Positions 51,260 to 60,500 of a DNA stretch of 64,000 nt are shown here, one piece after another. Position 1 is the first letter of the stretch; every line of letters starts with the position of its first letter. The stretch lies in NCBI GenBank assembly GCA_963976815.1, contig CAXBLU010000009.1:124001-188000 (forward strand). Reading direction: 5' to 3'. A model generated the notes under the pieces. The model was not told where the DNA came from. It saw only the letters and a list, made by a program, of their open reading frames with translations, and did not search any database. The DNA is from JAHRVQ01 sp963976815 (lineage in GTDB: Bacteria; Pseudomonadota; Gammaproteobacteria; Pseudomonadales; Azotimanducaceae). Made by a program: the position numbers and the translations under genes.

Positions 51260-52123
51260 CTAAAACCAGAACCGTAAACCTGCGAGGAAAACTGTGTCGC
51301 TCGTAGCTTCGCCCTCCGTCCGCGCAAGATCACTAGTTTGCCCATAGGTGTTGACTCGTTCGATGCCAATGTAAGGGGCAAACTGACGCGTGAACTCATA
51401 ACGCATCCGCAAACCTAGTGACGAGTTCGATAGGCCACTGCCCGTTCCATTCTGAAGGTCATCCTTGCTGAACATCACGACCTCAGCACGTGGCTGCAAA
51501 ATCAGTTTCTGTGTGAGCAACAGTTCATACTCAACCTCTGCTGTGATTGCAGCACGACCTGAAGAACTGAGATAACCGGTAACATCAAGCTCGAACCAGT
51601 ATGGCGCGAGGCCCTGGATTCCGAATGCCAACCAGTTGCGGTTCTTTCCTTCATCAAATATGTCCACTCGAACACCCGCCTGCAGATCCCAATAGGGCGC
51701 AAAAGCACGACTGAAGAGCAAATCAGTTTGGCTTTCCTGCAAGTTTGATTTCGTAAAATCTCCCTCTGCTTTCACCACGAACCGATTAAAAGTTGTGCCA
51801 TACCATGCCTGAACATCATAGGTCGTCGCGTCATTATCTGGGTCAAATTCGAACCGGTTACCGGCTATCGCCCAAAACGCATGCTCATCTGCCAGTTTCA
51901 AACTATCCTTAGCCGCTAAACTGTAGGGCCCCTCGGTTAAGGTATAACCTCCGGAATAGGCATGAGGGTCACGGGCATTTTCAGGTGGAGTGCCGCCCTG
52001 GGCTTTCACATCTTGCATACCTGCGTGGTTCGAATGATCCTCAACAGCGCGACTCTCATAGGGCACAAGCATCAGCGCGACAGCCAGAGAAGAAACCAAT
52101 GTGATTGCCGTTAAATGCTTCAT
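51260..52123 (-). CDS. copB: Copper resistance protein B, outer-membrane
   Basis: A 287-residue outer-membrane barrel protein of the CopB/PcoB family. The start at 52123 (MKHLTAITLVSSLAVALMLV) makes a 4-bp ATGA overlap with the oxidase gene, as in pco/cop operons. After the signal, VEDHSNHAGMQD is a short His/Met motif, less extensive than in Pseudomonas CopB. The barrel has alternating hydrophobic strands and a C-terminal Phe (FLAGLRFWF). CopB works with the oxidase in periplasmic copper tolerance, possibly exporting or sequestering copper at the outer membrane. Confidence 0.92.
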   Translation of the reverse strand: MKHLTAITLVSSLAVALMLVPYESRAVEDHSNHAGMQDVKAQGGTPPENARDPHAYSGGYTLTEGPYSLAAKDSLKLADEHAFWAIAGNRFEFDPDNDATTYDVQAWYGTTFNRFVVKAEGDFTKSNLQESQTDLLFSRAFAPYWDLQAGVRVDIFDEGKNRNWLAFGIQGLAPYWFELDVTGYLSSSGRAAITAEVEYELLLTQKLILQPRAEVVMFSKDDLQNGTGSGLSNSSLGLRMRYEFTRQFAPYIGIERVNTYGQTSDLARTEGEATSDTVFLAGLRFWF

Positions 52124-54030
52124 GAGACAACCACCTCCCGGAACATTCCCGCATCCATATGAAACAGTAGATGGCAATGCCAGGCCCAGCGCCCCAGATC
52201 ATGGGGTGTGGTCAGAAAACTCACACTCTGCGCTGGCTGGACTGGAATCGTGTGACGACGAACCAATAGATCACCTTGATCATTTTCCAGGTCGCTCCAC
52301 ATACCATGGAGATGCATTGGATGGGTCATCATGGTGTCATTTCTTAGAATCACTCTGACTCTTTCACCATGCTTCATGCTAACCGGCGTGCTGTCGCCGA
52401 ATTCCAAGCCGTCAAAGGACCAACTATAGCGCTCCATATTGCCCGTTAGGTGCAGCTCAATTTCCCTCTCAGCGGTACGCTGATCTAATAAAATATTATT
52501 CACTGATCGTAAATCTTCAAGGGTCAGTACGCGACGACCGTTATCTCGCAAGCCAATTCCCGGGTCATCCAGATTGGTGCGGTGTTGGGCAACTCTCTGA
52601 TCAACAGAAGCACCATATTCAGATCGAGCATGGAGAACCTCCGAGGACGGCTTCTGGAGAGGATTCACTCGATGTTGGCTATGGTCCATGGCCATACCAC
52701 CATGAGACATATCGCCTTGCTGCATATTGGTATGACCCATCGCCGCATGATTCATTTTCCCCGAGCCCATTTCACCCGTCGGAGACTCGTGATTATCTTT
52801 CTGAGTGGCCATGCCTGGCATCCTCTCCATGCCTGGCATCCCTTTCATTCCAGGCATTCCAACCATACCTGGCATTGCCTTCATGTCACCCATCATGTCG
52901 AGCATAGTAAGCGAGACTGGGGAATCCATTTTCGGCACAGGTGCCTTGAGCCCATCTACAATCGCCAGGGTTCCCGCGGCATAACCGGTACGGTCCATGC
53001 TCTGGGCAAATATCGTATAGGCATCATCCCTCGGCTGGACAATGGCATCGTAGGTTTCTCCCGGTCCAAAACGAAATTCATCAACGGTAACGGGTTCAAC
53101 ATCTTGGCCATCAGCCTGAACAATCGTCATCTTCAAACCGGGAATCCGCAGATCATAAAAACTGTTGCTAGAACCATTAATAAACCGCAATCGAACGCGT
53201 TCTCCTGAGCGGAACAAACCGGTCCACGCATTGCTGCTTGGTTGACCATTTAACAAATAAGATAAGGTGGCATTCGAGAGGTCCGCAAGATCCGTCGGAC
53301 TCATGCGCATTTGATTCCACATCTTCCTTGAGGCTAACGCATCACCAAGGCCTGCCTGTTTGACATCCCGAAGGAAATCGCCCGCCGAGGGCTGATTAAA
53401 ATTATAGAAGTCACTCTGCACTTTGAGTTTTCGAAACACATCCATCGGAACTGCATCAGTCCAATCTGACAATTGAACAACATGTTGACGATCCGCACGA
53501 ATCCTCTCACCGTCCCTCGGCTCGACAATCAACGCACCGTACATGCCTGTCATTTCCTGAAAACCGCTGTGGGAGTGATACCAATAGGTACCACTCTGCT
53601 GCAGCTTAAACCTGTAGACGAAAGTTTCTCCCGGCATAATGCCTTTGAAACTGATCCCAGGCACACCATCCATTTGATAAGGCAAGATAATGCCATGCCA
53701 ATGGATAGAGGTCGGTACAGCAAGACGGTTTGTGACGCTAATGACAACATCATCACCCTCGCGTAACCGAAGCGTCGGTGCTGGAACAGACCCATTAATG
53801 CTGGTCGCAATTCTGGCGAGACCAGTATAGTTAACAGGTAATTGATCGATCACCAGGTCTATCTTCTTGCCAGTTAATACCGGAATTGGGTTACTCGCAG
53901 GCAGACCACCGGCGCCATAGAGGAGACTCGGTGTCGCTGCCAAGAACGCTGCGGAAGTGATACCTTGAATGAAGCGGCGTCGATCTAGTTGCATAGATCC
54001 AGCTGAAGGACTGTTGTCTTTTTGGTTCAT
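52120..54030 (-). CDS. copA: Multicopper oxidase, copper resistance type (CopA/PcoA)
   Basis: A 636-residue Tat-exported oxidase that oxidises Cu(I) to Cu(II) in the periplasm. RRRFIQG near residue 17 is the twin-arginine signal. Copper ligands are HWHG (about 110), WYHSHSG (about 151), HPMHLHG, and HCHLLFHMDAGM at the C-terminus, where the Cys and final Met are the type-1 site. A Met/His-rich loop at residues about 376-456 (MPGM repeats, 19 Met) is inserted before the third cupredoxin domain. Start choice (54030 versus 54051 or a TTG at 54063) is uncertain. It leads the copA-copB-small protein operon behind a CusR-like box. Confidence 0.93.
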   Translation of the reverse strand: MNQKDNSPSAGSMQLDRRRFIQGITSAAFLAATPSLLYGAGGLPASNPIPVLTGKKIDLVIDQLPVNYTGLARIATSINGSVPAPTLRLREGDDVVISVTNRLAVPTSIHWHGIILPYQMDGVPGISFKGIMPGETFVYRFKLQQSGTYWYHSHSGFQEMTGMYGALIVEPRDGERIRADRQHVVQLSDWTDAVPMDVFRKLKVQSDFYNFNQPSAGDFLRDVKQAGLGDALASRKMWNQMRMSPTDLADLSNATLSYLLNGQPSSNAWTGLFRSGERVRLRFINGSSNSFYDLRIPGLKMTIVQADGQDVEPVTVDEFRFGPGETYDAIVQPRDDAYTIFAQSMDRTGYAAGTLAIVDGLKAPVPKMDSPVSLTMLDMMGDMKAMPGMVGMPGMKGMPGMERMPGMATQKDNHESPTGEMGSGKMNHAAMGHTNMQQGDMSHGGMAMDHSQHRVNPLQKPSSEVLHARSEYGASVDQRVAQHRTNLDDPGIGLRDNGRRVLTLEDLRSVNNILLDQRTAEREIELHLTGNMERYSWSFDGLEFGDSTPVSMKHGERVRVILRNDTMMTHPMHLHGMWSDLENDQGDLLVRRHTIPVQPAQSVSFLTTPHDLGRWAWHCHLLFHMDAGMFREVVVS

Positions 54031-54103
54031 AAGTGTTGCTGTTTTCACCATCAATCTGAGCAACGATCATAGTCGACGAGCCTGTCACGGACATGACTGC
54101 CAC

Positions 54104-54119
54104 ATGACAAAATTATCAT
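54104..54119. promoter_or_regulatory. CusR-like box upstream of the oxidase operon
   Basis: ATGACAAAATTATCAT is a near-palindrome matching the CusR core and the box at 47525 at 14 of 16 positions. It lies 74 bp upstream of the oxidase start. This suggests control by the cusRS pair encoded 6 kb away. Confidence 0.65.
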
Positions 54120-54147
54120 CTAGGGGGATTCGGGATCAGAGTTAGAA

Positions 54148-54237
54148 TTATTTCGGCGCTGGTTTTGACAACCAGAACCACCAGACGATCAAACCGATTA
54201 CTCCCAATCCCAACGCATTGATGAACATGAGTGTCAT
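54148..54237 (-). CDS. 29-aa single-pass membrane peptide coupled to the copper ATPase
   Basis: A 29-residue open frame: MTLMFINALGLGVIGLIVWW, then FWLSKPAPK. It begins one base after the ATPase stop codon and has AGGAG nine bases upstream (inside the ATPase end), so it is translationally coupled. Residues about 4-23 form a hydrophobic helix with an aromatic cluster WWFW and a short basic tail (LSKPAPK). By analogy with KdpF in the Kdp ATPase, it may be a small subunit or stabiliser of the pump. It is too short for usual ORF tracks. The position and ribosome site are seen; the function is inferred. Confidence 0.7.
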   Translation of the reverse strand: MTLMFINALGLGVIGLIVWWFWLSKPAPK

Positions 54238-54238
54238 C

Positions 54239-56452
54239 TTAATGATCTCCTGGTTTAAAAAAGCGTAATCGGTTGGCGTTGGTCACCACTGTCACTGACG
54301 ACATTGCCATTGCTGCACCGGCAAACATAGGATTCAGAAGCACACCGAACAACGGAAAAAGCACTCCTGCTGCAACCGGAATACCAAGTGTGTTGTAGAC
54401 AAAGGCGCCAAATAGATTTTGTTTGATATTCCTCACCGTCGCTTTCGAAATCGCAATCGCATCGGGTACACCATGCAGGGAACCACGAATCAGAGTGATA
54501 TCTGCACTCTCGATCGCAACATCCGTTCCGGTACCGATCGCAAAACCAACATCTGCCTGCACAAGGGAGGGCGCATCGTTGATGCCATCTCCGACCATCC
54601 CTACAATTTCTCCACTGGCTTGCAGCTCTGTAATCTTCGCTGATTTTTCGTGAGGTAACACTTCCGCAAACACTTCCGTAATGCCAACTTCTCGAGCCAC
54701 TGCCTCGGCAGTTTTCTGATTGTCGCCTGTTAACAGAACAACCCGAAGACCCGAATTTTGCATACGTTGAATTGCGTCAGCAGAGTCTTGTTTGATGGCA
54801 TCAGCAACACTGATCACGCCAATTAATTCCTTATCAGCCGCGACAAACATCGGTGTTTGTGCCTTCTCTGTCAGGGCAATTGCAGCTTCATCCAGTTCGG
54901 ACAGATCTACGCCCAGGTCCTTCATCAACCGTCTATTGCCAACGGATACCTGATATACCCCAATGCGACCGGTTACCCCTTTACCCTCAATCGCTTCAAA
55001 CTCACTCAAGGGCTCTAGTTTTAATCCAGCAGCACCGGAAACAATTGCCTGACTAAGTGGGTGTTCTGAACCCTGCTCTAGACTCGCTGCCAGCCGTAAG
55101 ACATCATCGGTGCCCCACCCCCAATCGCTTACGGCGAGAACTTCGGTCAATCGAGGTGAGCCCTCAGTGACCGTACCCGTCTTATCCAGCACAATCGTGG
55201 TCAGTTTCCCTGCAACTTGCAGTGCATCGCCATTGCGAATCAATGTGCCATGTTCCGCTGCCTTTCCCACTCCCACCATGATGGATATCGGGGTCGCTAA
55301 ACCAAGGGCGCAAGGACACGCAATGATCAGAACCGTCATGGTTGTGACAATCGCAAACGAATAGTTGCCCGGAGAAAGATTGACCCAGGCCAGAAAACAA
55401 ATCACAGCAATGATCATGACAATGGGCACAAACACTTCAGCAACCTGATCAACTAGACGTCCAATTGCAGGTTTGGAAGATTGAGCTGATCGAACCAACG
55501 CAATAATCTGCGCAAGGGCAGTGTCCTTTCCGATTCGTTTTGCCTCAAAGAGAAAGCTGCCGGTCTTATTGATCGTTCCAGCAGAGACTTCCGCGCCGAC
55601 ACGCTTTGCTACTGGCATGGGTTCGCCCGTTAGCATCGCTTCATCCACAGTAGACTGGCCCTCGATTACAATGCCATCAACGGCAATCTGCTCTCCAGGC
55701 CTAACGCGAATCTTGTCACCCAGCTGAATATCAGCAACAGCAATTTCTACCTCAACGCCATCTCGCAGGATCTGGGCGGTCTTGGGTTGTAACCCAATCA
55801 ACTTCTTGATGGCTTCGCTGGTTTTACCTCTAGCCCGCGCTTCCATTGCTTGACCAAAATTGATCAAAGCGATAATGATAACGGCTGCTTCGAAGTAAGC
55901 ATGCTTAGCAATCGCAGGCACCAGGTCGGGGTAGATCAAAATAATGACCGAATAAACCCACGCAGTTCCGGTTCCAAGCGCAATCAACGTATCCATATTG
56001 GCACTGTGAAGTGCTGCAGACTTGATCGCGCCACGATAAAAATGCGCTCCGGAGAACCAAAGTACACCTGCGGTCACCGCCGCCACAGCAGACCAAAACA
56101 GTGCTTGGTCAAGTTCGGGAAGCAGACCGAGCATTTCCGCAGCCATGAGTGGAAACCCGACGGCCCCGGCAACTGCCGACTTTAAGACAAGAGAAACATA
56201 GTGCGCCTGTTCAGCCGCGTCCTTCTCCGCTTCGTCTTCGTCATTCTCGAGTGGTAATGCACCATAACCAGCAAGCTTTATCGCATCTATCACCTCCCCT
56301 ACTGCTGCTGCACCCTCAATCGAGGCGGTATGTTCCGCAAGATTGACCGTCGCCAACGTCACGCCATTCACGCCGGTTATTGCCCTTTCAACAGAAGCAA
56401 CACAACCAGCACAACTCATACCTGTGACTGAAAGTCGAACGGACTGATTCAT
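54239..56452 (-). CDS. copA: Copper-exporting P1B-type ATPase
   Basis: A 737-residue P-type ATPase with one N-terminal heavy-metal domain (GMSCAGC, cysteines 14 and 17). Copper selectivity follows from the CPC of IIACPCALGLATP. Further motifs are DKTGTVTEG (phosphorylated Asp), EHPLSQAI (HP motif), TGDNQKTAE, and GDGINDAPSL. The helix-8 MxxSS motif (AMAMSSVTVVTNANRLR) is present, as in Cu+-ATPases. It pumps Cu(I) from cytoplasm to periplasm. The start at 56452 follows copZ by 4 bp; the stop is followed directly by the 29-residue membrane peptide. The symbol is shared with the oxidase by convention. Confidence 0.95.
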   Translation of the reverse strand: MNQSVRLSVTGMSCAGCVASVERAITGVNGVTLATVNLAEHTASIEGAAAVGEVIDAIKLAGYGALPLENDEDEAEKDAAEQAHYVSLVLKSAVAGAVGFPLMAAEMLGLLPELDQALFWSAVAAVTAGVLWFSGAHFYRGAIKSAALHSANMDTLIALGTGTAWVYSVIILIYPDLVPAIAKHAYFEAAVIIIALINFGQAMEARARGKTSEAIKKLIGLQPKTAQILRDGVEVEIAVADIQLGDKIRVRPGEQIAVDGIVIEGQSTVDEAMLTGEPMPVAKRVGAEVSAGTINKTGSFLFEAKRIGKDTALAQIIALVRSAQSSKPAIGRLVDQVAEVFVPIVMIIAVICFLAWVNLSPGNYSFAIVTTMTVLIIACPCALGLATPISIMVGVGKAAEHGTLIRNGDALQVAGKLTTIVLDKTGTVTEGSPRLTEVLAVSDWGWGTDDVLRLAASLEQGSEHPLSQAIVSGAAGLKLEPLSEFEAIEGKGVTGRIGVYQVSVGNRRLMKDLGVDLSELDEAAIALTEKAQTPMFVAADKELIGVISVADAIKQDSADAIQRMQNSGLRVVLLTGDNQKTAEAVAREVGITEVFAEVLPHEKSAKITELQASGEIVGMVGDGINDAPSLVQADVGFAIGTGTDVAIESADITLIRGSLHGVPDAIAISKATVRNIKQNLFGAFVYNTLGIPVAAGVLFPLFGVLLNPMFAGAAMAMSSVTVVTNANRLRFFKPGDH

Positions 56453-56456
56453 CTCT

Positions 56457-56669
56457 TTAACCTTCCAACGAAGCAACAAAGCCCGCGACTTTGATCGCCG
56501 CAATCAAGGCCTGTGCATCCTGGTTACTCTCATAAATCGCAGTCTTGCTATCAAGTAACACCTCGACATTGGTGGCACCTGCGCCAGTGAGTGCAGTCTC
56601 AATCGCTGTGACACAACCATCACATTTCATGCTGGGAATGGATAATGTATTTTTCACAATGTTGTTCAT
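56457..56669 (-). CDS. CopZ-like heavy-metal chaperone
   Basis: A 70-residue heavy-metal-associated domain: TLSIPSMKCDGCVTAIETAL with the metal-binding CxxC (MKCDGC, cysteines 16 and 19), then NVEVLLDSKTAIYES. This is the ferredoxin-like copper chaperone fold, and it probably hands Cu(I) to the ATPase encoded 4 bp downstream. The gene is the first of an operon with the ATPase and the 29-residue peptide. AGGAG-like GGAGC is near the start. The AraC gene upstream is in the same orientation, 117 bp away. Confidence 0.88.
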   Translation of the reverse strand: MNNIVKNTLSIPSMKCDGCVTAIETALTGAGATNVEVLLDSKTAIYESNQDAQALIAAIKVAGFVASLEG

Positions 56670-56786
56670 GTTAAAGCTCCTTTTGTCATTACGACATTGA
56701 AGCTATTGTCCAGCAGGGAACCCTCTGGAGCGTTACATCATTCGGTGGGGGTGTTGCAGAATTACTCTGAAATGCCTGGGGGCAGC

Positions 56787-57353
56787 CTAATTCAGTTGGT
56801 CGATTGAACGCCGAAGGTTAGCACCACGCATTTTCTTGAACGCCGTTGGGGTCAAGCCTGTGATCTGCTTAAACTGCCGACTCAGATGAGCCACGCTACT
56901 ATATCCAAGTCGATGGGAAATTTCTGTCAGCGTCAGTTCGTCATAAACCAGCAATTCCTTAGCCTTTTCAACCTTCTGCAGAATAAACGCCTGCTCTATC
57001 GTGATCCCCTCGACAGATGAAAACAGATGACTCAGGTACCCATAGTCATGGTGAAGTTTATCAGCCAGATAGTCCGACAGTTTCACCTTCTGCTGTTCGG
57101 CATTTTGAATCAGTTCGATAAACGACTCACGGATCTCAGCAATTAGCCGACTTTTTCGATTGCCAATAAGCTCAAACCCAACAGCCTCGATTTTCTGGGT
57201 AAAGGAAATTAACTCCTCGTCATCGAGCGATCGTTCACCAAGGTCTATCTCCCCGAGAGAAATGGCATGCACTGGTACATCCATATCATCCAGAATATTC
57301 TGGATCACAAGCTTACAGCGATCACAAACCATATTTTTGACGTGAAGTTTCAT
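56787..57353 (-). CDS. AraC-family regulator with N-terminal CxxC metal-binding-like domain
   Basis: A 188-residue regulator. The start MKLHVKNMVCDRCKLVIQ at 57353 gives an HMA-like opening, with MVCDRC resembling the MxCxxC of copper domains; residues 1-70 likely form a ferredoxin-like sensor. The C-terminal AraC DNA-binding domain has IEQAFILQKVEKAKELLVYDELTLTEISHRLGYSSVAHLSRQFKQITGLTP. A linker joins the two. It probably senses copper through the Cys pair and regulates copZ-ATPase (117 bp downstream) and possibly the cus operon. This head-fusion is different from usual sugar-binding AraC proteins. Confidence 0.8.
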   Translation of the reverse strand: MKLHVKNMVCDRCKLVIQNILDDMDVPVHAISLGEIDLGERSLDDEELISFTQKIEAVGFELIGNRKSRLIAEIRESFIELIQNAEQQKVKLSDYLADKLHHDYGYLSHLFSSVEGITIEQAFILQKVEKAKELLVYDELTLTEISHRLGYSSVAHLSRQFKQITGLTPTAFKKMRGANLRRSIDQLN

Positions 57354-57445
57354 GTAAGTATTCTGCACTATAAAAGGAGGAAAACGTCTAATTTTTGACA
57401 AACTACTGCATAGGTCTTTGTATTTCACCCCAACCCATCTTGACT

Positions 57446-57532
57446 ATGAACAAACTGTATCTCCGAAAATTCCATCGCTGGACCGGTCTATTCACCGGTA
57501 TTCAGCGATGGCGACGGCCATTTAGTCGATAG
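57446..57532 (+). pseudogene. Possible remnant of a PepSY-TM gene
   Basis: A 28-codon frame begins MNKLYLRKFHRWTGLFTGIQ, which resembles the start of PepSY-associated membrane proteins (K-L-x-R-K-x-H-R-W-x-G-L), then changes to a basic tail and stops at a TAG. No ribosome site is evident. It overlaps the hairpin at 57472-57511, so a chance match in a terminator cannot be excluded. If real, a PepSY gene was truncated here when the cus operon was joined to the island. Confidence 0.4.
57472..57511 (-). terminator. Hairpin terminating the cus operon
   Basis: CCATCGCTG (57472-57480) pairs with CAGCGATGG (57503-57511), and an inner ACCGGT pairs with ACCGGT (57482-57487 with 57494-57499). On the minus strand the hairpin is followed by AATTTTC. 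It lies 21 bp beyond the cusA stop. Confidence 0.75.
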
Positions 57533-60500
57533 TCATGTTTGACGACCTGCTGACACCTCCTTCGCCGCGCAATACAAAACGGGAACCAGCAACGTTGTGA
57601 TTACCGCGACCAGCATGCCACCAAACGACGGTATGGCCATTGGCACCATGATGTCTGAGCCCCGACCAGTGGACGTCAGTACTGGAATTAAGGCAATCAA
57701 AGTGGTGGCAGTCGTCATGAGTGCTGGTCTGATGCGGCGACTTGCACCCGCTACTACCAACGCTCTAATTTCAGTCTCTCTGTTTGCCCCACTTGGCGTG
57801 TCGTTTTTCGCCATCGTCTGATCAAGATAAGAGGCCGTAACCACACCGTTGTCCGTCGCGACACCAAATAGAGCAAGAAAGCCCACCCAGATTGCGACGC
57901 TCATATTAATCGGGCCCACTTGAAACAATTCACGAAGGTTTTCTCCCAGCACAGAAAAATCCAGAAACCCCGTCATATTATAAAACCAGATAATCAGAAA
58001 TCCGCCGGACCATGCCACGGCGATTCCACTGAACACAATCAAGGTTGTGACCACTGACGAAAACTGTAAATACAGAATTAGGAAAATCACAAACAGGGAC
58101 AATGGCAGAACCACGGACAGAGTCGCTTGTGCTCTTAGCTGATTTTCGTAGTTGCCCGCAAAGGTATAGCTAACACCTTTAGGTAACACAAACTCGCCCG
58201 TGCTTATTTTCTCAGTAAGAAAATCTTGGGCCTGTTCCACTACATCAACTTCCGCGGCACTCGCAATCTTGTCGAACACCACATAACCAAGCAAGAAAGT
58301 ATCCTCACTCTTAATTGCCTGGGGGCCACGCACATAACGAATCTCTGCCAGCTGACCAAGGGGGATCTGAGCACCCGTTGCGGTCGGCACAATGATGTTC
58401 TCAAGCCCTTCAGGTGTGTCGCGAAGCTCTCGATAATATCGAACGCGGACCGGATATCGCTCCCGCCCCTCAATCGTACTGGTGACCGGTTTTCCGCCTA
58501 CCGCGACTTCGATAACCTGTTGAACATCACTAATATGTAACCCATAGCGCGCCAGGGCTCCTCGGTCTAGATCGATTTCCAGATAAGGTTTTCCCACCAA
58601 TCGGTCAGCGGTGACCGTCCCACTCTCAATAACAGGCACTTCCTTCAGCAAGGATTCCAATTCGAGCGCTACGCGTTCGATGGTATCTAGATCTGGCCCC
58701 TTAATCTTGATACCCATCGGCGCCCGCATTCCACTTTGTAACATCACAATTCGGGCTGCAATCGGTTGGAGCTTTGGTGCTGACGTTGTACCGGGTAGGT
58801 CAGCTGCTTTTACGATTTCCTCCCAGATATCATCGGTCGAACGAATATGATCGCGCCATTGCCGATAGGGCTGACCGTCGTCATCCTGAACAAGCTTTCC
58901 TTTGAGGTCCCGCTCAAAATCATTTTTTTGGTCGTCAAAAGCAAACCTCATAATCCGACCGTCGATATCCGTTCGATACTCCGAGTAGTAGTTCACCACG
59001 GTTTCAAACATAGAAATCGGCGCTGGATCCAGGGGTGTATCCGCACGACCCAACTTCCCCACCACGGACTCTATCTCTGGGATCGCAGAGATTGCCCTAT
59101 CCAGAATTTCCAGTGAATCCTGGGCTTCACCAATCGACGCATGGGGCATGGTGGTGGGCATATAAAGAAAGGAACCTTCATCCAGATTAGGCATAAACTC
59201 TTTTCCAAATCCTGGCAGGGAGCGATTAACCGCTTGCCAACCACTACTGTTACGTACCAAATCTGGCGCAAACCGGAACAGATTATCAAAACCCATCCAG
59301 GCCGTTAAGCCTAATAGGGTGATGAGAATCGGGAATGTAACAAAGGCTCCTTTATGCCTCAGGCACCAGCCTAAGATTCGTGGATAGGCTCGTTGATAGT
59401 AACGAAATGCGAGGAGTAGACCACCAATCACAATCACTACAAAAACAAGATTCACTAGCGAACCTCGACCTGGTCCCAGGGGCAGCCAGGATTCGGAAAG
59501 AAAAATAGCAACCAGCGCGGCTACAAGCAGACTTACACCCGTTAGAATATTCTGGGTCACCCACTCTGGAATAGGCAGTTGCGACCTAAACAACTGCAAC
59601 AGACTAAATGCCATTAGCAGCATACCAACAGGAATGCTGACCCAAATGCTTATCGCAAGCCCGATAAAAATTAGCCCTGCATAGAGCAAACGCTTCACAA
59701 ATTCTGATCGAACTCGAGCACCAAACAAGAGTTGCGCTGCAGGAGGAATGATGGCCAACGCAACAATCACAGCCGCTACTAAAGCAAAGGTTTTCGTGAA
59801 GGCCAAAGGGGTAAATAGCTTGCCCTCTGCGCCCGTCATCGTAAATACCGGAAGAAAGCTCACAATCGTAGTGGCCACCGAGGTCAAAACGGCACCCGCC
59901 ACCTCCCGTGTAGCTTCAAATACAGTTTCTAAGGTTGAATCTTCCGGGTCCGCTTCATCCATATGGCGCAGTATGTTTTCACACACGATAATTCCCATAT
60001 CAACCATCGTCCCGATCGCAATCGCGATGCCTGACAATGCAACTATGTTGGCGGACACACCAAACATCTTCATCGCGATAAAACACATCAAGACGGCCAC
60101 GGGTAACAACGCGCTAATCAGAATTGAACTTCTCAGATGCATCACCATCACAAGCACGACAATCATCGTGATAAAGATCTCTTGCGTTAACGCGTCACTT
60201 AAAGTGCCCAGAGTTTCGTAAATAAGCTTGCTGCGATCATAGAACGGTACAATCGTAACCTGGCTTAGGGTTATGCCCTCGGGCCAGGACTGTTGATCAT
60301 TGGCTCGAAGCCAGGGTATCCAAGCCTCTTGATTAAGTGCATCTTGATTAAGGGTTTGACCAACAAAACCGTTAAATCCCCGGGCCTGGGCAAAAGCCTG
60401 CAATGATTGCCGGGTCGTCCGGTGATAATCAACTATGGCCTTCGAAGGCAACCCCGGTGAGACTTCTGCGATCTTGGCTTTGGTATTCCCGATGGCCTCA

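Noticed and set aside
52582..53208. 208-residue rightward frame rich in His
   Set aside because: It is antisense to the Met-rich oxidase loop; CAT codons arise from reversed ATG codons.
56670..56786. Possible CusR box upstream of copZ
   Set aside because: TGTC-ATTAC-GACA is only a 4-bp dyad and does not match the two good boxes.
59748..60221. 157-residue rightward frame rich in Thr, Ile and Ala
   Set aside because: Antisense shadow of the cusA transmembrane region, with no ribosome site or domain.
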